Part shown: piece by piece, positions 10,837-21,403 of the stretch
Numbering within the stretch: the first letter of the stretch is position 1
How the letters are laid out: each line of letters starts with the position of its first letter
Source of the DNA: Chrysopilus asiliformis
Taxonomy: Eukaryota > Arthropoda > Insecta > Diptera > Rhagionidae
Direction: 5' to 3'
NCBI GenBank assembly: GCA_964034945.1
Contig: OZ035960.1
Span: forward strand, 88,811,848-88,875,847
DNA: 64,000 nt
Program-made: the position numbers and the translations under genes
Notes under the pieces: model-generated
The model's database searches: none
The model's input: only the letters and a program-made list of their open reading frames with translations
Told to the model about the DNA's origin: nothing

Positions 10837-11480
10837 ATGTTAAATCGAAAATTTTTGATTCTTATTTTGTTCACAGCCATATGTGAAACTGTAATAAGAC
10901 TTTAATTCAGATCTGAGAAATATAATTTACTTAAATTTACATATTTAAGAAAAAGCCATTTGTTCGATTGACATACATGAATTGCCGCTATTATCGGGAT
11001 CAAATTTGCCAGAACAGCGCATGCATCGTTAAAAAAATGAGGAACGGAAGTTACGCAATCGACGCAAAGTGTTTCATCCCAATAGAAATAAATGATTTGA
11101 TTGCAAGTTTGGTTTAAAAATTTTAAACTTTTGAAAAGCTTAATTTTTTTTACTAGGTGAGTCTACACTTGTATAAAAAGACCGGTCGTAATCTTCGTTT
11201 GTTCATACCCCCGATGTTTGTCGATGTTTGTGAATTTTTAAAATCCAACAGGGGAAATTTTTTGTTTAAAGCAGTTTATGGTTATATCAAGAAATTCGCA
11301 AATATTGCTGATTGTTGTCCATTTGTTGGAGATCAAATTTTCAAGGATGTGATTTTCACAATGGATATGGTACCTCCGATGTTTCCAAGTGGATCCTTTA
11401 AAAATCACTTAAGATTTTTCAAAAAGAATGGAAATGCGACTGTATTTGGAATGGATTATATTTTTGATATTATCTATTAG
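10837..11480 (+). CDS. secreted DUF1091/DM8-like protein 2 (176 aa, 3 exons, GC-AG intron)
   Basis: Exons 10837-10890, 10950-11102 and 11157-11480, all phase 0. Exon 1 is an 18-codon signal peptide (MLNRKFLILILFTAICET). Exon 2 has exactly 51 codons and four cysteines, like its paralogues. Exon 3 contains FVDVCEFL, a basic/aromatic middle part, DCCPFVGDQ and PPMFPSG; the DVCEFL plus CPF layout is the closest in this window to classic fly DUF1091 proteins. The second intron (54 bases) starts with GCAAGT instead of GT; using any nearby GT would break the frame. Intron 1 is GTAATA...AAG, a weak acceptor without a long pyrimidine tract. Probably secreted; ligand and role unknown. Confidence 0.75.
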
Positions 11481-11540
11481 TGGATTGTTTTGTAAGAAAT
11501 ACAATTAAAAAATGTATATTTAAATATTACGCAATCTATA

Positions 11541-11680
11541 TATCTGTGGCAACAAGTCATAAGAGCCTAAGTCGATTTTCAGATCAAGATAAAAAGATCT
11601 GTATGTACTTTAATAGACAGAGCAATTTGGCTTAGCGTAAAAACAGACTTATGCCCTTATGACTTATTGCCACAGATATA
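11541..11680. mobile_element. hairpin MITE A, copy 1
   Basis: 140-bp hairpin with arms TATCTGTGGCAACAAGTCAT and reverse complement, and a central part reading CTTTAATAGACAGAGCAATT. Two further copies are at 41442-41577 and 53262-53394, this one in the opposite orientation as judged from the loop. Confidence 0.9.
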
Positions 11681-11684
11681 TAAA

Positions 11685-12047
11685 AATGGATGTTTGTTTG
11701 TTTGTTGGTCTGTTTGAGATTACAAAACTCAAACACTACTGAACCCATTTTTACGCAGTTTTTGCAAAATGATCTGCGTTGCCCGGAGCAGGTTTTTAGC
11801 TATCTTAGATTTTCAAAATTCGAAACGGAAGGTCCTGTAAGGATAGCGCAAATGTTCTTTTTCCCGTTTTTCCCGGGAAAAATCGGCATAAGGAGGTTTC
11901 CGGGGTCGCTGATCTCAAATCCGGTGTTAGATTTTTAAAATTATAAACGGAAGGTCCTGTAAGGATAACGCAAATGTCCTTTTTCCAATTTTTCTCGCAA
12001 AAACTGGCTTTGGGAGGTTTTTAGAATGTCATATACAAGCATCTTGT
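11685..12047 (+). repeat. Helitron-like repeat, copy 2
   Basis: Begins with a GTTTGTTTGTTTGTTGG stretch and the segment GAACCCATTTTTACGCAG that often opens Helitron-derived repeats in insects, then two tandem copies (11823 and 11950) of the GGTCCTGTAAGGATA block shared with 3008. The 3' end is lost, apparently where a MITE starts at 12048. Confidence 0.55.
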
Positions 12048-12293
12048 CCCAAGTAACAATTTGAGGTTACATTCCGGTTAAGAAATGTATTTGAAACCAT
12101 GGCAACAAAACTCAAAAGTTTCACATTTGGTTTCTGTAACCTTTCAGAAACGTTTCAGAAACCCCCATTTAGAAGCTGGTTTCAAAATAACCGTTTATGG
12201 CGGGTTTTTTTCGGAGACTATCTAAAATGTAACCAAAATGTAACCTAAATTGAAGGTTTTTTTGTAACCACGGTTACAAATTGTTTCTTGGGG
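12048..12293. mobile_element. hairpin MITE, 246 bp
   Basis: Inverted ends TCCCAAGTAACAATTTG (12048) and its imperfect reverse complement ending CTTGGGG (12293), with repeated GTTAC/GTAAC motifs inside both arms. Non-coding. Confidence 0.72.
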
Positions 12294-12877
12294 TATTATT
12301 GTACTATAAAGCTAGGCGAATCGGTATATGCATCATTAAAATCTACACATGCATGACGGGGTTAATTGACTTTTTTCCATGACTGAACTTGCCATAAAAC
12401 TTTAGCCATTTTCAATGCAAAAAAAATTAGCGATTTTCCAAAGAAAATTTTTTTTTCAATACTAATTTTTTTTTTTTCATGACATTGATTTTAAAATTTT
12501 AAATACAGTCGTGGCATGATAAGTAGCTTCTCGATATCTTCAGGTTTTGTCTGTTACACTCAAGTTCGGCTCATCGAGGTTTGATTGTAAGAACTAGAGC
12601 TTATCAAGCCAAACTAATGCGGAACTTGCGACCTTAAATTACGCAAAAAATATTCTCATACCGGAAGTACTGTATTGATTGTTGGCCTGTGTAATTTTAA
12701 ATAAACGTTCTTAAGTTTAATGAAGCATAAAGAAAAACTTTGAATGTAATGACCCAACCGCAAAACATCAATTCTAAATGAGGGATAAATGTAATAAAAC
12801 ACAACTAGAAATTTTGGGGTTTGGAACGGTAAATATAAAAAGAAAATTTATAACACAATCTTGGCTAGATTACAGAA
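12294..12877. other. upstream region of DUF1091-like gene 3
   Basis: AT-rich region without recognised repeats. Its 3' end carries the TATA box listed separately and the presumed transcription start of the next gene. Confidence 0.4.
12834..12840 (+). promoter_or_regulatory. candidate TATA box of DUF1091-like gene 3
   Basis: TATAAAA lies 38-44 bases before the start codon at 12878, which would place transcription initiation roughly 10 bases before the ATG and imply a very short leader. Inferred from sequence and position only. Confidence 0.45.
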
Positions 12878-13565
12878 ATGTTGAAATTTCTATTGATACT
12901 CTTAATATCGCAAGATTTTTGCTATTCTGCAGTAAGTGCTTAAAAAATTAATGCGATTGAAAAAAATCTACATAAAGTCAATCTTTTTTAATTGCAGCGA
13001 AAGTTTATCGGGAGAATTAAATCAATTTCGTGTAATATAATATCTGATCCAATATGCGGTAATCCCAATTGTGCAGTAACTCAATGGCCAAATGGTTCCA
13101 GAACATTCAGTTTTTCTTGCATTCTGAAACGACCAATGGCCGATCTGGCAGTAAGACTTTTTTTTTAATTTTTTAAAAATATTTTCTTGAATTTTTAATT
13201 TTTTTCATTCTTAATACGTTGGAAAAAAGCTTCGATATGATTTTTGGATTAAAAAAGGAAAGAATTTTGAACGATTTCAATTGCCGTTACAAGTCGATGT
13301 TTGTTCGACAACAAAAATGGGACCGACCAATAAATTCTTTGAATATCTTCATAAGTTAGTCACAGATTATACCAAAACTAATCTGACATGTCCAATAGCT
13401 GGAGTGCAGGAGATTCGGGATGCACCTGCAATTTACTCCGATTTTCCACCAATTTTTCCAAATGGCATAGTGAAGGCAGTTTATCGACAATTCGAATCAA
13501 CCACAAATTTAACAACAATATTACTAAAAGCTATTGTTGAATTCAAAAAAATTTCACTTAATTAA
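12878..13565 (+). CDS. secreted DUF1091/DM8-like protein 3 (180 aa, 3 exons)
   Basis: Exons 12878-12931, 12998-13150 and 13230-13565, phase 0. The signal peptide exon is 18 codons (MLKFLLILLISQDFCYSA); exon 2 is 51 codons with the four-cysteine pattern and a WPNGSRT segment; exon 3 starts LRYDFWIKKG, contains VDVCSTTKMG, TCPIAGVQEIRD and PPIFPNG, and has N-glycosylation sites near the end. The closest relative in the window is the minus-strand gene at 39408-40073 (same exon lengths, WPN-x-SRT and YRQ-E-TTNLT shared). Splice sites are GTAAGT/GCAG and GTAAGA/AAAAAAG; the last acceptor has no good pyrimidine tract and is placed by homology. Secreted, function unknown. Confidence 0.75.
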
Positions 13566-14843
13566 AATTGTTTAGCTTAAAAAAAATAAAAAAATAATAT
13601 TTCGTGAGTTTTATTTCTATTAAAAGCTTTTATTTAGGTATCTGCCTGTCTGTCCGTCTGTCGGGGTCAAATTTTGACCCACTTCCACTCATCCGATTGA
13701 CATGAAATTTTGAATACTTACGTAACTCCGATGGCAATACAATATGCTTACTATTTCGTCCTTAGGATAAAAATATTTTTATTGTGATTATTTTAAGTGA
13801 TTAGAGTGTTTTCGAAAAGAGAAAACCGATCATGTGGAAAAATACAAATCGTAAGTGTAACCAAGCGCGAAAAGGTGCTTTCACAGTTTGGGCTTTTCAC
13901 TCAATTATGGCCAGAATACAATTGACCCGACACAACAATTACGGCGACAAAGTTGTCCTCCACATACAATTCCGCACACTTTGTTGTTTTAAACGTCATT
14001 TGATTTTCATTTGATTTTGACAGTCGGACGTTGAGCCACATATAACATTCTTTTGTACCCAATTATCATACAATGTAAGCAACACAGCATACGAACTATA
14101 TTTCCGAAAAGTTCCTTTAAATGACGAAATTTAGATTTTATGGCTTCCGCATAAGATTTCATCAAAGAATAGGTATCTGAAGAAGCGAAAGAAAGGACAA
14201 AATTTTTTGATGAGTGGAGAGTCCGTCCGATAAAACTATAGCTGTCGTCTTGTCTGCATAAAAACACGAAATTCAATGTGTATGTGAGACAAGATGTCGG
14301 AATTGAGAAAATTATCATATGGGGGGTTGCCAGATGAACATTTGGCAAATTATAAATTTAAAAAATATTGAATCTAAATTCATGCTAAAAAAATTTAAAT
14401 AATCTAACCAAGGCATAAATTAATATGTGATTTTCCACACCACCTTCAGCTAAATTCTCACTTCTTCATGCAGCAACCATAACTAATTTAATAAAAATCT
14501 ATTGCTTGGCTTTTAGTTTTATAACAAGTTTCAACAATATGTTTATTAAATGAATTAGTTTATAGTTCTATGAAGCTCTTACTCAATTTTTAGAAAAATC
14601 GCACATTTCAGAATTCAATAATTTAAAACAAAATGTGTTATTTGGATATCTTAAATGTCAGTAGTAGACAATGAAACCACAGGACAAGCATTTTTCCGAA
14701 GACGATTTGCGGAACAAAACATTCTTTCGTGGAAATGAAGTTCGCAAACACGATCAATGCTAGTGCCTTTTATGTTTATCAAATCTTGCCGATTTATCGA
14801 AGTTAGCCAAATTTTTTTCCTAAGATAAATTGAAAGATTTATT
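13566..14843. other. intergenic, with a short tetranucleotide repeat
   Basis: AATAAA-type signals follow the stop codon at about 13585. 13637-13760 carries a CTGTCTGTCCGTCTGTC tract followed by a diverged relative of the dispersed repeats. A 33-bp piece near 14158-14190 (CTGAAGAAGCGAAAGAAAG) recurs inverted at 16425-16460, hinting that 14.1-16.5 kb could once have been one element. No gene is seen. Confidence 0.45.
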
Positions 14844-14847
14844 TTAA

Positions 14848-15482
14848 CCCTAATCCGTATTTTGTGTCAATTTGACACAATTTTCGAATTCAAATCCACT
14901 TATTTCTTTGTTTTTTTTTTTATTAAATTGATCTGAGATCGCAAGGTAAAAATCGTATACGAATTTTTAATTTTTCTAATTGGCTTCACCGTTAGGTGTC
15001 ACATGGTCGCTGTACAAAAAATTCCCTTAATCTGTAGTTCATGTGTCAAATTGACACAATGGTAAAAACTTAAACATTACGCTGCGCCAACAAGATGTTT
15101 CATGCACATTTTTTTATTTGAATTGAAATGGTATCAACAGAAATACAATTGGCATTTGTTTCCAAAAAAAAAAACCTAATTCCAATGTCCACAGTGTACG
15201 ATGTGATATATGTGTAAAATCTACTTGTCCATCTGACCGTTTCACAAATTGTGAAGAATGTGGAACCAACATTCAATTTTCTTGATTCCTTTTTTATGTA
15301 ATTTTGTATGTTATTAATAAGAACAAATTATTTTTTTTTTTGCTTTTCTCAATAAAAAAAATAATGATCAATCGAGAAAACTTAAATTTTGTTACAATTA
15401 ACACTAAAAATATGGGATTTTCTGGTGTCAATTTGACACATGAAATACTTTTAAGTAACTTTAAATGAGATACGGATGAGGG
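14848..15482 (+). mobile_element. piggyBac-like deletion derivative keeping the C-terminal cysteine-rich domain
   Basis: Flanked on both sides by TTAA (14844-14847 and 15483-15486), the target of piggyBac-like elements. The ends CCCTAATCCGTAT and ATACGGATGAGGG are inverted repeats. The near-palindrome TGTGTCAATTTGACACA occurs at 14866, 15043 and 15424. Positions about 15191-15285 encode a cysteine-rich tail (RCDICVKSTC...NCEECG) of the kind found at the C-terminus of piggyBac transposases; the rest of the transposase is deleted. Confidence 0.75.
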
Positions 15483-16800
15483 TTAAAGGAACATTATATT
15501 TTAGAAACCGAAATTATCAAATTTCATGTATTTAAAATAAAGCACAATAGTAAGGAATTGCCTTTTAAATTGTCGCGCTTAATTTCAACTACAAAAGAAA
15601 ACAGCTGGCAATACTACTCAAATACCGCTTTGACAGTTCAAAACAAACTCCGGTGTCGCGGAAACTTAGTAAATTTTATCGGTAAATATGTCGATTCCAA
15701 AACATAAAATTATGATTTCACGTTGCGACGTATTTCAATTTGATGTAAGTGTTGTTTTTTTCGCCAAGTGTTGTTTTTTTATTGGCAATTTTAGAAGAAA
15801 ACCAAAAAATTTACCTTTCCATCGGTATCGGAAGCCTGAAAAATTTTCTTTCTGGGTTTTTCTTGAAACATTCGGTGACAAATAAACATTCGGTGACAAT
15901 GCATTTCAAAAATTTTATTCGTGCCATTATTATTCAGTGGGGAAACCTTTTTTGGCTCAGTGAAAAATACGAAAAATGATTTGTTCAATGCCTCAACAAA
16001 ATGTAAACAAATGGGGCCAGCCGCATTATGTTTGTGTTTGTGATGAGAGAAAATTTCGTGTTTAAGGTGAGCCAATAAGCTGCTGTTTATGTCACAGCAA
16101 TTTAAGAAAAAAAAACAGCTTAACGCAGCTTTTTAACAAAAATTTCATTTAAAAATGACTCGTGGACCTTCTTTGCTTATAGTTCGGTTACTAAATACAG
16201 TTTTTATGTAAAAAAAAATGTGATTTTCGAATTTTGATCTCAAAATATTCAGTCATTTGGATCACCCTCTCACATTGCATAAACTCCATGATTTTTTGTT
16301 TTTTTGCAGAGACCATTTAAGTGTGCATGACAGAAAGAGACTTACCTTTTGCCTGCACATTTAAAACGTTTTTTTCTATATCGCATATGCTCACTCTAAC
16401 GTGGGTTATGAGAATTTCGGTTTCTTTCGCTTCTTCAGATACTTATTCTTTGATTTCATCTTTAAATCAACCATGAAATTTTGTCGGTGAGCTGATCGAC
16501 AAAAGTTAAATTCAACGACTAAGTAGGTCGGACTTTTTACTACGACAGTGTTGGTCGGATTGATTGTTTACAGAAGCATAGGGTGCAATGAGATTAAAAT
16601 CTGCAATGTCGTCATAAATGTTGTGTTGGGCCAACTATGTTTTACGCCTTAAAGATAAATCTAGGAGCAGAAAATATTCCACGTTGGTTAGGAGCGCTAA
16701 TAGGGTTGTGGTCAAGCGAGAAGGGTGATCACCAATAATATATCAAAAAAACTGTGTTGGGTGTTGACGTCTCTGCGAACTGTTCGCAAACTCCGGTATT
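15483..16800. other. unassigned AT-rich stretch
   Basis: No gene is convincing. At 15689 an ATG starts a 19-codon frame (MSIPKHKIMISRCDVFQFD) that ends at a good donor (GTAAGTGTT), with a possible acceptor before AAGAAAACC at 15795, but the continuation stops after 15 codons; a transposon exon relic is possible. 16000-16700 holds nothing recognised apart from the inverted 33-bp piece near 16425. Confidence 0.35.
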
Positions 16801-17771
16801 TATGGTTCAACCACAATGAAGGCGGCAAGCGGCAGCGGCGACGGCGAGCGGCATGGCGTCGCCACACATACCGCCGAGCCAGCTACAATGATAGCGGCAC
16901 CGTCGGCATATGCGTCTGTCTTGCGGAATCAAAACGTCAAAACATCTGCATAGAATGTGGCGGCGAATCAGTGTTGCCATTTTCAGCGACTTTTCTCATT
17001 TCTAGCGACTTTCATGCCTTAAAAAGCACGCGTTGAGATTTGAGATTTTAGTGGTCTTTTGGGGACTTTTCGGAGATTTTTAGCGATTTTCAAAAGTTTC
17101 TTAAGAAAAAAAAATTTGTTGAAAATTTTACTAATAAATATCATACTTTTCACATTTTTTTACATTTATGCTTATTGGGTAAACAACCTACCAAATGTAT
17201 TTATAAATAAGTACCACAGAATCCCCCTATAAGAAAATACATGAATCACTTAACTTAAGTAAACGTCAATTTTTTTTAAATTTTGTTTGCTTTCTTGCAG
17301 GTGCAGTGTGTTTTTTAAGAAGACAAAGTTGTTTTTTTTTTTATTATTATATTTTATTATTGTTAAAAACAAAGAATAAAACCGACTTGAAAACAAGATA
17401 TATGTTTAAATATGCATTAAAAAAAAGTCTCAAAACTAGCGATTTTTGTCTATAATTTCGGAGACTTTTGAGATTTTTTTTCCTCATTTCAGCAATTTTG
17501 GGCTTGAGGTCTCCGGCAACACTGCGCCGAATGTGGTGGTTGTTGCAAAACAACGAAGAAAAATCGCCATAGAATGTGGCGCCGAATGTGGTGGTTTTCA
17601 TAAAACATTTTGGGCGACGGCGGCAAGTTTGACTTTATTTCAAACTCGGCGGGGACGGAAAAAGTGCGCTGCCGTTGCTGCTGTATTGTAGCAGCTCTCG
17701 TTGCGCTACATTAGTGCAAAATAAATGCCGCCCGCCACTGCCGCTTGCCGCCTTCACTGTGGTTGAACCAT
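16801..17771. mobile_element. GC-rich inverted-repeat element
   Basis: Ends TATGGTTCAACCACAATGAA (16801) and the matching reverse complement finishing GGTTGAACCATTA at 17771, the match extending through GGCGGCAAGCGGCAG. The element is strikingly GC-rich (CGGCGG tracts) in an AT-rich region and contains AATGTGGCGGCGAAT repeats. It is split by a hAT at 16969-17524. The superfamily is unknown; no coding sequence is certain. Confidence 0.75.
16969..17524. mobile_element. non-autonomous hAT (family H), copy 1
   Basis: Ends CAGTGTTGCC and GGCAACACTG are perfect inverted repeats typical of hAT. The flanking 8-mers CGGCGAAT (16961) and CGCCGAAT (17525) match at 7 of 8 positions. The interior is rich in TCTCCGAAAG/CGATTTT-type motifs. 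A reverse-oriented truncated copy lies at 46887-47427. Confidence 0.88.
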
Positions 17772-19371
17772 TACGCGGCATAAGAACTCGACTTAAGTAC
17801 TTATACTCTGAAAGCCGCAAACCACATGAGAATTATATGGGAAGGCAGAAAATTGCTCAGTCAACCAGTGCGATTATGCTGTTTGAGTTTAACCATAGGA
17901 TTTTTTTTGATTCATGGTGTTACTCGACACAAGAAAACTTGGGCACGGTTTGATGAGCGGACGGAGATACGAAATATGGCTTTACTATTTAACACGTTCG
18001 TGATTAATGTATCACGAATACGTATTTAAATCAACTACGTTTGTGTTCAAATCAACAATTTCCGTGATCTCCACGAAAAATTTTAACCAGCAATGATTCG
18101 TTTGTGGATTTAATCACGTTCGTAGTTAATTTCATCAATTCATTAAATATTTTATTAACCACGAAACGAAATTGAATCAACCAATGATTTTTCGATCCGT
18201 ATAATGCTATTTGAAACTCAAGAAAAACGGTTTTTCACTCCCCCCCTATTGGTCACCTTATTTTAAGTTGAATCAAAAACCATCAAACATCTTATTTAAG
18301 AGCCCATCCCCAGGCATCTATAAATTCTTTATTGAAATATTTTTTTATCATTTGGGTTGGCTATATTTGCAAAAAAGTCTATGATTCTCCAATCATTTTC
18401 CCCGTAAATCATACCCTTCAATTTCGTCTTGCTAGTTTGACGGATTCTCAAAAAAACATCCACCAGTTGCAAAACTTCCGATTTCATTGAACAAAAACAG
18501 ATTGCATAACTTCCTTCTTTCCGCGAAAAAGGTTGCCTGGGAGAATAATAAAAGAAGAAAAAACAACCCTAAACTCAGAGCGAAGAAATCCAGTTTCTTA
18601 CCTGTCATCAAATCCGAATTTAAGATTTCAACCTGCATGTCAGTCATTCTACATTTCTTATGGTCCCCGTTTCAAGAAAACTAGTCCCGCATAAGAATCT
18701 GGAAGATTATTTTTCCGCGAAATAACAATAATAAGAAAATATTCAGAGGCATCTGAAAGTGGAAGTGGAGCAAAACATCAGCTTGCGTCCTGCAAGTTCA
18801 TATCATTGCCAATTCTGAGAGTGTTTGTTATTCTTATGTTTGCGGGTTGAAAAAAAAAACCATAGATGAATGTGTGATTATAATTATTATGGTTGATGAT
18901 GATTCTCTTCCTATATATACACTTGCATTCTGACATCCGGAAGCAGATCAGGGTAGGAAAGCGGACAAAAAACAGAAGCAGCTCAGAAAGAAAAAATGTC
19001 TTCAAAACAAAATTCGAAATTTTTAACATCTGCGATCAAGACTATTACTTCACTTCCTTCTGAAGATTTATTTTAAAAAAAAGTGGAACAAAAAATGACA
19101 ACAGAAGAAATGCAGATCGCAATCGTAAAGATTGAATTATGGAGAGTGTAATGGTAAGTCTTTTATGGAAAAAAAGTTATGCTTAGTCCCTCGTCCTGAT
19201 AAAAGTTTTAGCAGGTCATAAATCATAAAAAAATTAATTTATAGTCGATCGAAACACTTACCTGGTAATTACGACAATAATGAATTATATACAATTTTGC
19301 ATTTTTGGTTTATACGAAGCATAAACTTTTTAATTGGTTTATGATTTTGGGAAACACCTGTAAAATATTTT
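17772..19371. other. gene desert
   Basis: AT-rich DNA. 17990-18190 has many ATTAATCACGAACGT-like words in both orientations (CACGTTCGTGATTAAT, ACGTTCGTAGTTAAT), perhaps an eroded inverted-repeat element. No open frame here has a domain, signal peptide or homologue in the window. Confidence 0.4.
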
Positions 19372-19382
19372 TTTTTGGTTAT

Positions 19383-19718
19383 CAACCTCGGCACTACAGT
19401 TCTCGAAAGGCCTGGGACTCCTCAATTGAGGTTCCATAACAATTTCTTCCCTGCTTCGCACCTGCAGTTTTATATGGATTGCGAATCATGGACGAATTAC
19501 AACATTTGTAAGGTTTTCACGTTGCAACCCATCAACAGCAGAGGCCGTGAAAGCCATCTAGACCGATGTTGTCGTTAACACCAAGCGGTAACTACTACTA
19601 GTCATTTCGTAAAGCAAGTTGAGTGGACTTAAATCAAAGCGTGCGACAGTCGGGAACGAACCACCGACCTCCGGAATACGGGCCAAGTACTTTACCACTT
19701 GGACTACGCTGGAATCGA
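19383..19718 (-). mobile_element. tRNA-derived SINE with 11-bp target duplication
   Basis: The minus-strand 5' part (19640-19715) has box A (TAGTCCAAGTGG) and box B (GGTTCGTTCCC) of a polymerase III promoter spaced as in a tRNA. A tRNA-unrelated body of about 250 bases follows. The whole 336-bp unit is bounded by a perfect 11-bp direct repeat, TTTTTGGTTAT on the plus strand (19372-19382 and 19719-19729). The 3' end has no long poly(A) of its own. Lengths, promoter boxes and duplication together identify a SINE. Confidence 0.8.
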
Positions 19719-19867
19719 TTTTTGGTTATGCACGGAAAAAAATCCGCATAGGACACGTTCCTCTAAAATGTGGGAAAGCGATTATATGACTCGTTACACG
19801 ATTTTGTAGCCAATACTACCATAAATATTGGAACTAGTCCAAGTTTTCGTGGAATCCTTACTATGTA

Positions 19868-20773
19868 AAGGGTGTTTTTTTAAGCCCGATAGAACTTCAA
19901 ACTTTAAAAACTAACACAAAAAATAAAATTTTAATCAAAATTTTTTTTTTATTCGATAGATCAATACATGGCATTAATATTTGTAAATGATTTCGGGCAT
20001 ATGGCCACCGCGGCTGTTCTTGACGAAGCGCATTCTGGAAGTCCAATTTTGGGCCACTTTTTCGAGCACTGCTGGCCGTATGTCACGAATAACACGAACA
20101 ATGTTGGCCTCCAAGGTGTCAATTGTTGCTGGTTTATCAGCATAAACCAATGACTTCACGCAGCCCCACAGGAAATAATCGAGAGGTGTCAAATCGCACG
20201 ACCTTGGAGGCCAATTGACAGGTCCATTTCTCGAAATCAAGTTATCGCCAAATTTTGATTTCAATAAGTCGATGGTTGCGGTCGCCGTATGGCACGTAGC
20301 GCCATCCTGTTGAAACCACATCTTGTTCATATTTTCAAACAAAAAATCATTAATCCTGGTGCGGTAACGATCTCCATTGACCGTAACGCGTGCTCCGGCC
20401 TCATTTTTGAAGAAATAAGGTCCGATGATGCCACCAGCGTGTAAACCGCACCAAACGGTGCAGTTTTCTGGATGTAATGGAGTCTATAGGGTCTCTTGGG
20501 GACTGGTCTCACTCCATATGCGGCAATTTTGCAAAAATGAGCTTCATCGCTGAACAAAATTTTGCTAAAAAAACGTCGCTTATAAGTGGCGCGAATATAC
20601 GACTAATTTTCAAAGTAAATTTGGATAATTTGGCAGCGTTGTTCAAGCGTGAGTCTATTCATGATGATTTGCCAGAGTATACTGATCATAAATGTCAAAA
20701 AGTGAGCGCAGTATAACAGCTCGTTTGACAGTTAACCCTTTCGTAAGTTCTATTTAAGCAAAAAATACACCCT
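19868..20773 (-). mobile_element. mariner, DD41D (rosa-type), degenerate copy
   Basis: Inverted ends AAGGGTGTTTTTTTAAGC and GCAAAAAATACACCCT are flanked by TA on both sides, inserted in the dyad element. At 906 bp it is shorter than full-length elements: the N-terminal third of the transposase is missing on the right side. Confidence 0.88.
19974..20560 (-). pseudogene. mariner DD41D transposase, broken
   Basis: The minus-strand frame 20342-19974 reads from MWFQQDGATCHTA to WPPRSCDLTPLDYFLWG and ends SRGGHMPEII. Between the D of QDG and the D of TPLD there are 41 residues, defining the DD41D (rosa) group. A second fragment upstream (about 20560-20330) has FSDEAHF with the first catalytic D and then shifts frame, and GGIIGPYFFK continues in another frame. 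The helix-turn-helix N-terminus is absent. Non-functional cut-and-paste transposase. Confidence 0.88.
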
Positions 20774-21403
20774 TATATAGGGCTGATAGAAGAATGGACA
20801 TATTCCAACAAAAGTAGATCCCGTTCCTAGTTTTTACGGGTTACATTCCTCTACTGAGGGAGAAATAATGCTATAAATTGGAATGTTATGGTTTCCATTG
20901 TTTTTAGAAGTTACTTCATTATTATATGTAGGACTGTTTGTCTGTCCGTCCTTGGACACCATAACTTTCGGAAGGATTAAGCTAGAGACTTGAAATTTCG
21001 TACAGTTATGTTTTTCGTAAATGGCTAAAGTAGGTTCTTCAAAGGGCAAAATTGGACCATGCCTTCCCCCCTCACCCACGCAAATGAAAAGTGTTTTGAG
21101 TCGCTGAGTGGTATTGAATTATTTATAAAGGTTCAATCTGTTTAGAGAATATGATTTCAATATACCCAAATCCAATCGGAGCACTACCCCCGCCCCTAAT
21201 GTGCAAACAAAAAAGTTTTTTTTTTCATTTTTTTCAGAAACGGTGAGTTTTATTGAAAAATTTATGAAGGTAAAAATTCTTTAGAATATGATTTTACATA
21301 ACCGTTCCATACATCCAAATGCAATTGGGTCACGCCTTTCCCCCTTTCCTATAGAAATGGATTTTTTTAAATCAACATTTTGTCTGTCATCAATCATCAT
21401 ATA

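Larger units (their letters stand above)
19731..20860. mobile_element. dyad-motif element, copy 1, split by a mariner
   Basis: The two halves, 19731-19867 and 20774-20860, join to match 62245-62443 closely. The element begins CACGGAAAAAAATCC and carries spaced dyads such as AGGACACGTTCCT and TTGGAACTAGTCC. It has no coding capacity. The mariner at 19868-20773 interrupts it at a TA. Confidence 0.75.

Noticed and set aside
14007..14348. 113-codon minus-strand frame
   Set aside because: Looks like a possible gene by length, but has no motif, no consistent splice context and no relative in the window.
15688..15979. Possible small gene starting MSIPKHKIMIS with a good splice donor
   Set aside because: No acceptor gives a continued frame longer than 15 codons, and there is no paralogue or domain; kept only as a remark.
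18432..19029. Hydrophobic minus-strand frames of 71 and 83 codons
   Set aside because: Phe/Leu-rich frames are expected by chance in AT-rich DNA; no signal peptide cleavage pattern, cysteine pattern or paralogue.
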